DNA from: CBDUXT01 sp965371245
GTDB lineage: Bacteria > Planctomycetota > Phycisphaerae > UBA1845
Assembly: GCA_965371245.1 (NCBI GenBank)
Contig: CBDUXT010000099.1
Coordinates: forward strand, 1 to 19,742
Direction of reading: 5' to 3'
Length of the DNA: 19,742 nt
The notes beneath the pieces were generated by a model. The model was not told the origin of the DNA. It was given only the letters and a program-made list of their open reading frames with translations, and made no database searches. Position numbers and translations under genes: made by a program. Positions 1-7,800 of the stretch are shown piece by piece. The stretch's first letter is position 1. Each line of letters starts with the position of its first letter.

Positions 1-282
1 GCGGCGTTGCGGGTAACGAAAACCCGCAGATTCAGGAGTGAAGATGCACTAGTGGTCCGACACACTTGAGTTGATGGGTGGCATGGCCAAGCGAATTGAT
101 GGGTGGCATGGCCAAGCGAAGCGCGGCCATGTATGGCGGGCGTCTCCATGCCGGCGTCGGGTTCGGTTCCGGGATGATCCCGATCGGCCGCCGGCCATCA
201 AGCGAGCCGCGTCAAGGCACCAAGCGGCTACGGACATGGACGTGGTCTCACGAGGCGAGCGCGCCCCGGACGACCGGTAGAT
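1..282. other. Non-coding left edge with short repeats
   Basis: I see no convincing gene here. Short ORFs exist on both strands but have no recognisable domain or ribosome binding site. The stretch holds a perfect 25-bp tandem duplication (71-120). It also holds a segment (about 22-54) that resembles one near the right edge (19645-19677). It lies downstream of the minus-strand Nudix gene, and no clear terminator for that gene is visible. Confidence 0.6.
71..120. repeat. Perfect 25-bp tandem duplication
   Basis: Positions 71-95 and 96-120 are identical. Each copy contains GGGTGGCATGGCCAA (76-90 and 101-115). That core differs by one base from GGGTGGCATGGGCAA at 18064-18078, and its near-reverse-complement lies at 18127-18141. 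It therefore looks like part of a dispersed repeat family rather than a one-off duplication. Confidence 0.85.
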
Positions 283-705
283 CTATGCCCCGAGCATCGC
301 CAGCACGCGCTCATTGGACGGCATCCCCGGTTCGATCCGCCGAAGCTCGTCCGGGAACATCCACCGGACTTCCGCTACTTCGCTCGGGGCGGGCGCGATG
401 CGGCCATCGACGTGCTCGACGCACCAAACGGCCAGAATGTAGTTCCCGGCGCTGACGCGCACCGCGCCCAGCCGCCGCGTGGCGACGACGTGGATCCGCA
501 GTTCCTCAAGCAGCTCGCGCTCGACGGCCTGGCGCGGTGTTTCTCCCGGTTCCACGTGCCCCCCAGGAAAACACCAACATCCCGGACGGGCGACGCCTGC
601 CGCGCGACGAATGACGAGCACTCGGTTGCGCTCCCGCAGGATGCCGATTGCGCCTCGACCCACTCGAGGCTGTGGGTATCGACCTGGCTCGCGTGTGTCG
701 GGCAT
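283..705 (-). CDS. Nudix hydrolase (MutT-like)
   Basis: About 140 residues, a normal length for a single-domain Nudix enzyme. These enzymes hydrolyse nucleoside diphosphates linked to another moiety, using Mg2+ bound by the Nudix helix. The Nudix box is clear: GGHVEPGE, seven residues, then RELLEEL. The usual Gly after EEx is replaced by Arg (EELRI), a position that varies in the family. The substrate cannot be told from sequence. An open frame continues upstream to a TTG at 786. However, a strong minus-strand terminator (741-773) for the preceding gene lies inside that extension, so the ATG at 705 is preferred. No strong Shine-Dalgarno is seen before it. Confidence 0.82.
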   Translation of the reverse strand: MPDTREPGRYPQPRVGRGAIGILRERNRVLVIRRAAGVARPGCWCFPGGHVEPGETPRQAVERELLEELRIHVVATRRLGAVRVSAGNYILAVWCVEHVDGRIAPAPSEVAEVRWMFPDELRRIEPGMPSNERVLAMLGA

Positions 706-740
706 GACGGGTCGCCGCGGGACACCTCGGAAAGTGGTGG

Positions 741-773
741 AAAAAAAGGCGGCGAGCCATGAGGCCCGCCGCC
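741..773 (-). terminator. Rho-independent terminator of the pseudopilin-like gene
   Basis: On the minus strand, GGCGGC pairs with GCCGCC and an inner GCC pairs with GGC. A GG/UC step joins them (one G-C and one G-U pair), giving an 11-bp stem with a UCAU loop, followed directly by seven T (741-747). It lies about 47 nt past the stop codon at 820 and separates that gene from the Nudix gene. Confidence 0.88.
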
Positions 774-819
774 TGTGAAATATCAAGGTCGGAGTTTCTA
801 CAACCTCGTGATCAAAGCC

Positions 820-1782
820 CTAGGGGTAGATCAGCGAGTCAGTCGCTACGTAGTTGCCCGCGCCTTGTCCCAACGCGTCCTGCCCTGGGTATGGCCCGGT
901 TCCGGCCGTCGGTGCGTCGTGTGGCGTATCACCATGAATGACGTTGGGATTGCCGGGTTGCCCCCAGTCGTCGGTGATGACCGTGTAGATGTTGTCGCTG
1001 TCGATACCCACGATCGGGGTCCGCTCGAACGAAACGTGCCCGTCCGCGAACAGGCAATTCTGGCCTTCGCCGTTGGCTCGACCACCATGGTTGGGCGAGT
1101 TGAACTGGCGCCAGGCCTTCGGCGAGTCGTTCGGGCCTACGCCTGTGGGAAAGCCGACGGAGCTGACTCCCCAGCTGCCGCCGTTTCCGCCCGCGTACCA
1201 GGGGCCTCGATCCGCACTGAGAACCTGCCGGTTGTCCGCGCCTTCCCGTGGTTGCGTGTCGCGCGGTCCGAACGGCACTTGATAGCCGTAGCTGATGTTC
1301 CCGCGCTCCTCGAAGTCGTAGTACAACTCCAGGTTTTCGGTTTCGTCCGGGTCGTCACCGCTGCTGGGGCAGACGAACTGGTTGACGGTGACGTCACCCG
1401 AGCGGACCAGCATCCAGAACGCACGGGTGGTCGAGACAGCCGTGCTGCCGGCCTCTCGGAAGAGCGTCGTCTCGGACGTGCTGGGGAAAAATCGGTCAAA
1501 CCCGACTTCGGCGAACTGGTTTCTGCCGGTGAAAAGGTACTCAATCCCGATGTCATCGATAGCCGCGGCCTTGAACGGCGGGACCATCCACCGCTCATTG
1601 TTGTCGTTGGCGTAGATCTTGGCCGATGTTCCGACGCCCTTGATGTTAGCGGCGCAGACCAGCCGCTTGCTCAACTCCCGGGCTCGAGAAAGGCTCGGAA
1701 GCAGGATGGAGATCAACAGCGCGATGATGGCGATCACCACCAACAGTTCGATCAGCGTAAATCCCTTGGGTTTCCTTCTCAC
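820..1782 (-). CDS. Pseudopilin-like protein, N-methylation motif plus C-terminal DG motif
   Basis: 320 residues. The N-terminus MRRKPKGFTLIELLVVIAI is a type IV prepilin/type II secretion leader: basic, cleaved after Gly before Phe, with Glu at mature position 5, then a hydrophobic helix running into ILLPSLSRARE. The C-terminal part has NHGG...GQNCLFADGHVSFE, the planctomycete pseudopilin 'H-X9-DG' type region, but with 14 rather than 9 residues between His and Asp-Gly. These are expected to be processed by prepilin peptidase and to act at the envelope; their role is not known. The start is GTG, supported by AGAGGAG about 7 nt upstream. No pilus or secretion assembly genes flank it, and it has its own terminator. 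Confidence 0.88.
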   Translation of the reverse strand: MRRKPKGFTLIELLVVIAIIALLISILLPSLSRARELSKRLVCAANIKGVGTSAKIYANDNNERWMVPPFKAAAIDDIGIEYLFTGRNQFAEVGFDRFFPSTSETTLFREAGSTAVSTTRAFWMLVRSGDVTVNQFVCPSSGDDPDETENLELYYDFEERGNISYGYQVPFGPRDTQPREGADNRQVLSADRGPWYAGGNGGSWGVSSVGFPTGVGPNDSPKAWRQFNSPNHGGRANGEGQNCLFADGHVSFERTPIVGIDSDNIYTVITDDWGQPGNPNVIHGDTPHDAPTAGTGPYPGQDALGQGAGNYVATDSLIYP

Positions 1783-2204
1783 GGTGCTACTCCTCTGTTA
1801 AAGAATGAATGAACAGCCATGAATGCCGTCAAAAAAGCCAATGTTCCAGGTACGGCGAACGCGCTCGAGGCGACCGCACAACGATCACACAGCCTACGCC
1901 CCTCGACAATCAAGGTGCGCTGGGCACGAACGCCAATAGGTCTCAATACAGGGGAGCGACGCCGCCGACACAGAAGGTGCAAGCGCACCCGATCCGCACC
2001 GAAGGAACGACGCTGTCAGGTGGAGGGGAGAGAGAGGAAAAACGGAAAATAAGATAGCGGATTATGTTAACGCAAGAATGAAAATATTATGACATCACAA
2101 GAAAAACGCGCCTGAAAAAACAGCCGCTGGGCTCTCATCCACAGCACCACAACTCAACTACACGGACTATACTCGGACCCGACGTGGATGTCAATCAACT
2201 TTTC
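1783..2204. other. Intergenic region with AT-rich island
   Basis: This is about 420 nt between the pseudopilin-like gene and the terminator of the DUF362 gene, with no convincing gene. Roughly 2030-2204 is much richer in A and T than the rest of the window. The left part carries the ribosome binding site and a possible promoter for the minus-strand gene. No clear hairpin or RNA family is recognised. Confidence 0.55.
1804..1832 (-). promoter_or_regulatory. Possible promoter of the pseudopilin-like gene
   Basis: On the minus strand there is TTGACG (1832-1827), a 17-nt spacer, then TTCATT (1809-1804). The -35 is good and the -10 is poor (3 of 6). It would start transcription shortly before the Shine-Dalgarno of the GTG at 1782. 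This is weak, sequence-only support. Confidence 0.3.
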
Positions 2205-2243
2205 AAAAAAAAACGTGGTGCGGCGATTCCAGCAGCCGACACC
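2205..2243 (-). terminator. Rho-independent terminator of the DUF362 gene
   Basis: On the minus strand, GGTG-T-CGGC pairs with GCCG-CACC (one bulged T, 10-nt loop), followed by ACG and nine T (the A run at 2205-2213). It begins about 10 nt after the stop codon at 2254, so the DUF362 gene is transcribed separately from the next gene. Confidence 0.8.
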
Positions 2244-2253
2244 ATCCGTCGCT

Positions 2254-3252
2254 TCATCCCTGGAGGCGCACCAGTTCGACGCTGTGCCAAGTGGCCATCC
2301 CCAGCCCGCGTTCCTGGGCGACGGATAGGTAACCCGACTCTGAGGCCACCGCTGCAACCGCGGGCAATCCCTGCCCGGCGCGAATCTCGTTTAGAACCGA
2401 AAGCCCGACAAGGTCCGTCGCGACCGGATCGGTTGACGCCAGGAGCATGCCTGCATCACTGATCGTGTCGGCCGCGGCCTCGGGTCCTCGATCGAAGACG
2501 ACGCGAAGCGCGTCCACGAGACAAAGGCGAAGTTTGCCGGCAATTCCCGTGTTGGCCACGATGTCCGCGACGAACGGCGAGCAGCCGTTGGCGTGGTAGC
2601 GGGCTGGGTGCTTGATGAGCCCATGGGACAGGTTCTTCAAGGCGCAAGTCATTCCGGCGATGTTATGGTCTTTGAGATACGGAATGTCGATCAGGGCCGT
2701 CACCTGTCGCACGACCGACGCCAACTGGTCCGTGCCGCTCCCGAAATCGGTGGGCGACCGATCAAAACCGGGCCACGCCGGGGATGTTCCCAATCGCTCG
2801 GCCACTCCCTCCGGCGCCTCGATGCAAACGATTCGCGTCGCGGGAAAGCCCGCTTCGACCAGCGACGATACGAGAACCTTCGCGACCGTTTCAGTCGTAC
2901 CCAGGACGCGTTGGCCCGACCGGTTGAACTTCAGCCCGATCACGTCACCGGGGTTCAGCAGCGTGTGCCACGCCTGGTTCGCACTCGGCGCATCCGTCAA
3001 CGCCGTCAACGCCCGCGCAAGCATTTCGGACACGACCCGCGCATGAACCGACGGTCCATCCACGGCATAGGCGTTCCGGATTCGCACGACGCGAGAACGA
3101 GTCGGCGGCGGGACGCGAACAGTACGCTGTCGAGCCATCGCCCAACGCGGTCCCGCGAGTGACCCGCCTGCTGCGGCTGCGGCCGTCCCAAGAAAGCGCC
3201 GACGCGAGATTCCTCCCGTTGGGTCTGGTTGTCCCGAACTTGTTTCGTCCAT
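2254..3252 (-). CDS. Tat-exported DUF362 domain protein
   Basis: 332 residues from the chosen start. The N-terminus has a twin-arginine signal: SRRRFLG followed by an Ala/Gly-rich hydrophobic stretch ending near AMA, so the folded protein should cross the membrane by the Tat route. The rest resembles DUF362: GDVIGLKFN, a TTETVAKVLVSSLVEAGFP helix, IPYLKDH, ALKNLSHGLI, and DPVATDLVG near the end. DUF362 has no settled function. No 4Fe-4S ferredoxin cysteine cluster is present, unlike some relatives. The ATG at 3252 has GAGG 4 nt upstream and gives a short n-region. An in-frame ATG at 3315 lacks a Shine-Dalgarno and would put about 36 residues before the RR. Confidence 0.8.
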   Translation of the reverse strand: MDETSSGQPDPTGGISRRRFLGTAAAAAGGSLAGPRWAMARQRTVRVPPPTRSRVVRIRNAYAVDGPSVHARVVSEMLARALTALTDAPSANQAWHTLLNPGDVIGLKFNRSGQRVLGTTETVAKVLVSSLVEAGFPATRIVCIEAPEGVAERLGTSPAWPGFDRSPTDFGSGTDQLASVVRQVTALIDIPYLKDHNIAGMTCALKNLSHGLIKHPARYHANGCSPFVADIVANTGIAGKLRLCLVDALRVVFDRGPEAAADTISDAGMLLASTDPVATDLVGLSVLNEIRAGQGLPAVAAVASESGYLSVAQERGLGMATWHSVELVRLQG

Positions 3253-3434
3253 CTGCCCTCGCCCTAAGCGTTTCGGCCATGCGATGCTCTTATCGGTTTG
3301 GGGCGTCTCGCGCATGCATGGATTCAGGCGGCAACGGACCTGACGATGCCCCCACGGAGGTATGTGGCGGATCCGACGTGACAGATGGGACGGTTAGAAT
3401 TGTGCCGGTTTGAGGCGCCCAGCGGCCAGGCTCG

Positions 3435-4013
3435 CTACCACTTGGGCGTCAGGCGCGGCGCTCCGATCTCGAAGATCGACTGAGTCTTGAGCAGGGCGAG
3501 GTCGTCGGGGAACGCGTGGAACGCATGGACGTGAAACTCGTGGTCGCGCGCGTCAAAATCAATAAAAGTGAACGGGGCGAGTCCGTCGTGGGTCCACTCG
3601 TCGAAGGGGATAAAGAGCTCCCGGTTCTGGGCGTAATGGACGTAATCGCGATGGGTGGCCGGAAAGAGCTGCGGAGTCATCCGCTCCACCTGCGTCGACA
3701 GGATGTACTTCATCCCGTCGCCGAAGGACTGGGCGTGGTCCCGTTCTCCACGGAAGCGGAATGTCGTCGCCAAACCGGCCTTGGGAAGGAGTTCGGGATC
3801 CTCGGTGATCAGCTCCGTCAGGATCTGGTCGCCGGATTGGACCGTAACCAGATGGGTTAGTCCGATCACCCAGATTTCCGCGCTGTACCGGTCCCGTTCG
3901 ATCCGCTTGACCATGTGAATATGGAACAATTCGGGGTGTATCGCTCGCTGAAAGAGGCAGAACTGAAGCTCCTCCACGCGTTGTTTGGGTTGTTGGGTCT
4001 GACCGCGTTCCAC
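3435..4013 (-). CDS. DUF2617 family protein
   Basis: 192 residues with no signal peptide or membrane segment, so probably cytoplasmic. It matches what I recall of planctomycete DUF2617 proteins: an opening like LQFCLFQRAIHPELF, then EIWVIGLTHLVTV, FRFRGERDHAQ, YILSTQVE, and an ending like IDFDARDHEFHVHAFHAFPDDLALLKTQSIFE. The function is unknown. The start is GTG at 4013, supported by GAGG 5 nt upstream. A TATAAT on the minus strand at 4066-4061 would give a leader of about 40 nt. It is divergent from the secDF region. Confidence 0.8.
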   Translation of the reverse strand: MERGQTQQPKQRVEELQFCLFQRAIHPELFHIHMVKRIERDRYSAEIWVIGLTHLVTVQSGDQILTELITEDPELLPKAGLATTFRFRGERDHAQSFGDGMKYILSTQVERMTPQLFPATHRDYVHYAQNRELFIPFDEWTHDGLAPFTFIDFDARDHEFHVHAFHAFPDDLALLKTQSIFEIGAPRLTPKW

Positions 4014-4060
4014 GATGTCCTCGAATCACGAAGAAACAGAGAGAATTCACTTTCCCCTCC

Positions 4061-4066
4061 ATTATA
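4061..4066 (-). promoter_or_regulatory. -10 box upstream of the DUF2617 gene
   Basis: A perfect TATAAT on the minus strand, about 48 nt upstream of the GTG at 4013, in an AT-rich patch. No convincing -35 lies 17 nt further up. A 13-bp palindrome, ACGAT-ATA-ATCGT (4089-4101), sits just upstream and could be an operator. Confidence 0.45.
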
Positions 4067-4128
4067 GGGAGGCCGCCGCTCAATTCCACGATATAATCGT
4101 AGATCGGCCAGTTTCCCGAGTATCATCG

Positions 4129-4155
4129 TTCAAGCATTAAGAAAGCTTGTATTAT
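4129..4155 (+). promoter_or_regulatory. Possible upstream plus-strand promoter
   Basis: TTCAAG (4129-4134), a 15-nt spacer, then TATTAT (4150-4155). The spacing is short. If used, the transcript would begin near 4162 and carry the hairpin at 4178-4214 ahead of the small ORF and secDF. Confidence 0.3.
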
Positions 4156-4177
4156 CGGACGTAATAGCCGCTGTCAG

Positions 4178-4214
4178 TGCCGCCGACGCTGCTCTGGATG
4201 AGCGTTGGGCGGCA
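4178..4214 (+). other. Strong hairpin in the secDF upstream region
   Basis: TGCCGCC pairs with GGCGGCA. The stem continues through GACGCT opposite AGCGTT with wobble or small mismatch, closing a 10-nt loop. There is no T-tract, so it is not an obvious intrinsic terminator. It lies between the divergent genes, about 90 nt before the small ORF. Confidence 0.55.
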
Positions 4215-4267
4215 GGATCTCCGTCGATGTCACAGGTTATGCCGATGACTTTCTGCATGCGGTCCTG

Positions 4268-4295
4268 TTGCCACGTTTGGAGACCGCGCTATAAT
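4268..4295 (+). promoter_or_regulatory. Sigma-70-type promoter for the small ORF and secDF
   Basis: TTGCCA (4268-4273), a 16-nt spacer, and a perfect TATAAT (4290-4295). The expected start is about 4302, only about 3 nt before the ATG at 4305. The mRNA for the small ORF would therefore be leaderless or nearly so. No Shine-Dalgarno is present before that ATG, which fits. Confidence 0.65.
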
Positions 4296-4304
4296 TCGGA
4301 ACCT

Positions 4305-4721
4305 ATGGTACGGCGCGGCCAAGAACTTCGTTTGATAGCGGCACTTGTCCTCGCCCTCGGTGCGCGTTTTTCGACTGATGCTGTACCTTGGTCGCACCTG
4401 GTTCCGACCTCGGATACACCGGCCGCGCCGTCGGGTGCCGCCGGCGAGGATCCGACGGATGGCGAATCCGGTGACGACGACGGCTCCGGAAGTTTTGCCC
4501 CCAGCCTGACCGTGACGGACACCGGGTACCGGGCCGTCCGGGCACCGGCTCCGCGAAAGTGGGGCTCCCACGGGGCAAACCGACTTTCGCTCCTCGCGGG
4601 CTCTGCCGGCCGTTGTCGTGACCGCCTGTCGTGCCTCGTGGCAGAGCAGCGCGTGGCAGCCACATCCATGGAGGTGGTCGCGCCTCCCGTGCGAACTCAC
4701 GCCCCTCCCGCATGCGTTTGA
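4305..4721 (+). CDS. Small exported protein upstream of secDF; candidate arrest peptide
   Basis: 138 residues, not a family I recognise by sequence. It begins with basic residues and a hydrophobic helix (about 9-26, LRLIAALVLALGARFSTDA), as in a signal peptide or anchor. A low-complexity acidic stretch with GDDDGSG follows, then a region with RAPAPRK (79-85). It ends APPVRTHAPPACV, with HAPP at 132-135. Codon use looks coding, with many G or C third positions. It sits 125 nt upstream of secDF on the same strand and has a promoter right at its ATG. Position, export signal and a proline-rich extreme C-terminus recall secretion-monitoring arrest peptides (SecM, VemP, and ApdA/ApdP with RAPP upstream of secDF). 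Here Arg is replaced by His, so this remains inference. It could also be an ordinary small secreted protein. Confidence 0.6.
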   Translation: MVRRGQELRLIAALVLALGARFSTDAVPWSHLVPTSDTPAAPSGAAGEDPTDGESGDDDGSGSFAPSLTVTDTGYRAVRAPAPRKWGSHGANRLSLLAGSAGRCRDRLSCLVAEQRVAATSMEVVAPPVRTHAPPACV

Positions 4722-4846
4722 ACATCAACACGGCGCACACGGATCTCGATGCCGCGGTTCCGGGCATCACAATCAAGTATGCATTCTCCTGAAACACGGT
4801 CGCGCGCTCGCGGAGCGCTTCGATACGAAAGAACGGTAACACAGTC

Positions 4847-7800
4847 ATGAATGATCCGAATCGACTTCAGAAATGGCTTTTTGTAGTTCTCCTCGTGGTT
4901 CTCGCCATGGCGTCGCTGTATCCGCCGCATGAGAAGCTCAAGGGCGGCATCGATCTGGTGGGCGGTACCAGCCTGTTGTTCGAGATCGATACCACGGGGC
5001 TTCCACCCGAAAAACTGCGCGGGCTATCGACGCGCGTGATGGAAATCCTGAAGGATCGCGTGGATCCCAATGGTCAGTTGAACCTCGAATGGCGCCCTGT
5101 TGGTAACACACGGCTTGAGATCCGCATGCCTCGACCGCCGAAGGGGGCGCTTGCCCGGCGAGTCACCTACAACCAGACGCTGGATCGTCTCGCCGCGCTG
5201 AACCTCCGCCGGTATGACGTGGAATCAGCGTTGAGCGCCGAGGGCGAGGAACGCACCGCGCTTCTCGATGGGCTGACCCGTGGGGTCGATGAACGTACCG
5301 GGCTCGTCGCGACGCTCGTCTTTGCCTACGACGCGTATTCGGTCGCCCAGGCGGGCGATGTCCCCGGTGCGGCCGACACCACTCGAAGCACCTATGAAGA
5401 CTCGATGCGTGCCCTGCTCGCCACGTCGCTTCCCGTGAGTCGTGCCACGGACGTGCTGGCGCTGAAGGTGGGACGGATCCGCGACGCGCAGTTGGACAAG
5501 CTGACGGAGGAGTTCCCCTCCTACGACGCGGGTCATGCGGACGATGCGAGCGGGAAGCTCTTGACCAAGGTCGTGGAGGCCTACGACGCGTGGGCACGCA
5601 ACAAGGCCGACTTGGAAGATCCCTCCGACCTGAAGCGACTCTTGCGTGGAGCGGGCGTCCTCGAGTTTCGAATTCTCGCGGATCGCAACCCCACGAACCC
5701 GTCCATGGCAACCGATCCGAACAACCTCCAGATACAGCAACCCATCGCGAAGTATACGGATCAACTGGGTCGCTACGGCCCGCGGGCCAAGGCCGGCGAT
5801 CGCTTCGTCTGGTGCGAGATTGACGATGTCGTCGACTTCATGCACCTCGACAGCCTTGCCGACTTCGAGATCCAACAGAGCCTTCCCGGGCAACCGATCG
5901 TCGAGGAGTACGCCGGCAGCTATTACGTGCTCGCCCACAACGACCCGGAATATGGTTTGCTTCAGGGCAAGGGGGGGCGCGGCTGGTCGTTGCGAGAAGC
6001 CTATCCCGATCGCAACCAGCTTACCGGCCAGAACGTGGTGGCCTTCCGCCTGGATCCTCGCGGCGGCGCTCTGTTCGGCGAACTGACCGGCAACAACCTC
6101 AAACGCAGCCTGTGCATCATGCTGGATAACGTCGCGATGTCGTCGGCCACGATTCAGAGTCGAATTACCGAGCGCGGGCAGATCGCAGGGAGATTCACCG
6201 CCGAGACGGTTCAGGAGATGGTCCGGACCTTCGAGGCCGGCTCGCTTCCCGCGCGCGTGAAAGAGACGCCGTTGATGGAAAACACCATCGGCCCGAGCCT
6301 GGGTGAGACCAACCGCAAAGATGGCATCTTCGCGGCGATCGTGGGCACGATCGCGGTGGCGGTCTTCATCGTCTTCTACTACGGGATTGCCGCGGGCGGG
6401 ATGGCCAACATCGCTCTGGCGCTCAACCTGCTGTTTGTTCTGGGTGTCATGGCCATGCTGCAGGCGACCTTTACGCTTCCCGGCATTGCCGGGTTGATCC
6501 TCACCGTGGGCATGGCCGTCGATGCCAACGTGCTGATCTTTGAGCGTATTCGGGAGGAGCGCGCGCGGGGTGTCATCTTCAAACGCGCGCTCAACGCCGG
6601 ATACGACAAAGCGTTCTCGACGATCGTGGACGCGAACATCACGACACTTCTTACCTGTGTCATCCTTGGCTTCGTTGGCAGTGAGGAAATCAAGGGCTTT
6701 GCGATCACGCTCGGCATCGGTATCACCACCAGCCTGTTTACCTCGCTGTTCGTGACCCGACTGGCGTTCAACACGTTGATCCAGAAGGGCTGGCTCAGCG
6801 ACCTGTCCATGCGACACCTCATCGGGACGCCGACCATCGACTGGATGGCGCTTCGCAAGAAGTTTTGGCCCGTGTCGCTGGTTAGCGTGATCCTGGGGCT
6901 GGCGCTCTTTCTCGGGCTTAGCTCAACTCGAACGGAGCTGATGTTCGGGATCGAGTTCCTGGGTGGTACGAGTCTCCAGGTCGATATGAAACCGGGCCTG
7001 GCGATCACCGACGACGAAATGGCCGACGCCATCACGAGCCGATCCGCCCCAGAGGGGTCGGCCGTGCAGTGGTTGACCGGCGCGGCCGATCAACTCGGGG
7101 CGACGCAGGCGGGCGAGGGTGAACTACCCGGTCAGCTCACGTTAACGTCGCAGAGCCTGACCGGCGATCAGCTCTGGGCCTTGATGCGGACCTCCATCGA
7201 GGATGACATCGAGCGAGGCACCCATCGCGTCACCGGGCACACGCTGACCGTCGATAGCAAGCCCGGCATTCTGAATCTGGAGGGTTTCCAAGAGGCCGTC
7301 CTCAGTGCGGCCGAGCATGCCAAGAACGCCGCGCTTCGGCTGGCCGGTGCCCGGGTACAGAGCGTCGGTGACCGGACGGACGACGAAGGCCGCTCCTTCG
7401 AGATCGTCACCATCGAAACCGATCGGGAACTGGTGCAGGCCGCCATCTTGGCGCCTCCGCTGGGTCCCAAGCTCTCCGTTCAGCGAGGGATCACGTTCTC
7501 GACGATCCGGGATGACGAGCTGACGATGGAGCCGTTCTTTGTGGTCGAGGCAGAGGACCACTACCTGTCCGATGTCATCGGTGGTAAGGCGAAGTACGAC
7601 ATCCGGCGTTTTCGGGGGGGGGCGGCGTTCCAGGTCGTTCTGGACGCCACCCAAGAGCCGATCACGATCGCGCAGTTCGACAAGCGAATTCGTGAGGTCG
7701 GCTTGCAGCCGGAGTTCGAGCAGTTTCGAACCCGCGAGTCCGCGATCTTCCCCCTCGGGGAGGGAGCCTCACCCGGTGACGGTGACACGGCCTACCGGAG

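Noticed and set aside
71..120. CRISPR-like repeat
   Set aside because: Only two adjacent copies with no spacer; it is a tandem duplication.
775..1812. Open frame of 345 codons on the plus strand
   Set aside because: It mirrors the pseudopilin-like gene, which has a clear leader, ribosome binding site and terminator; the plus-strand protein shows no domain.
1835..1850. Sigma-54 promoter on the minus strand before the pseudopilin-like gene
   Set aside because: GG and GC dinucleotides are present but the spacing is about 3 nt too short for a -24/-12 site.
5225..6817. Open frame of 530 codons on the minus strand
   Set aside because: It is antisense to the motif-rich SecD half of secDF, has no recognisable domain, and such mirror frames are common in GC-rich genes.
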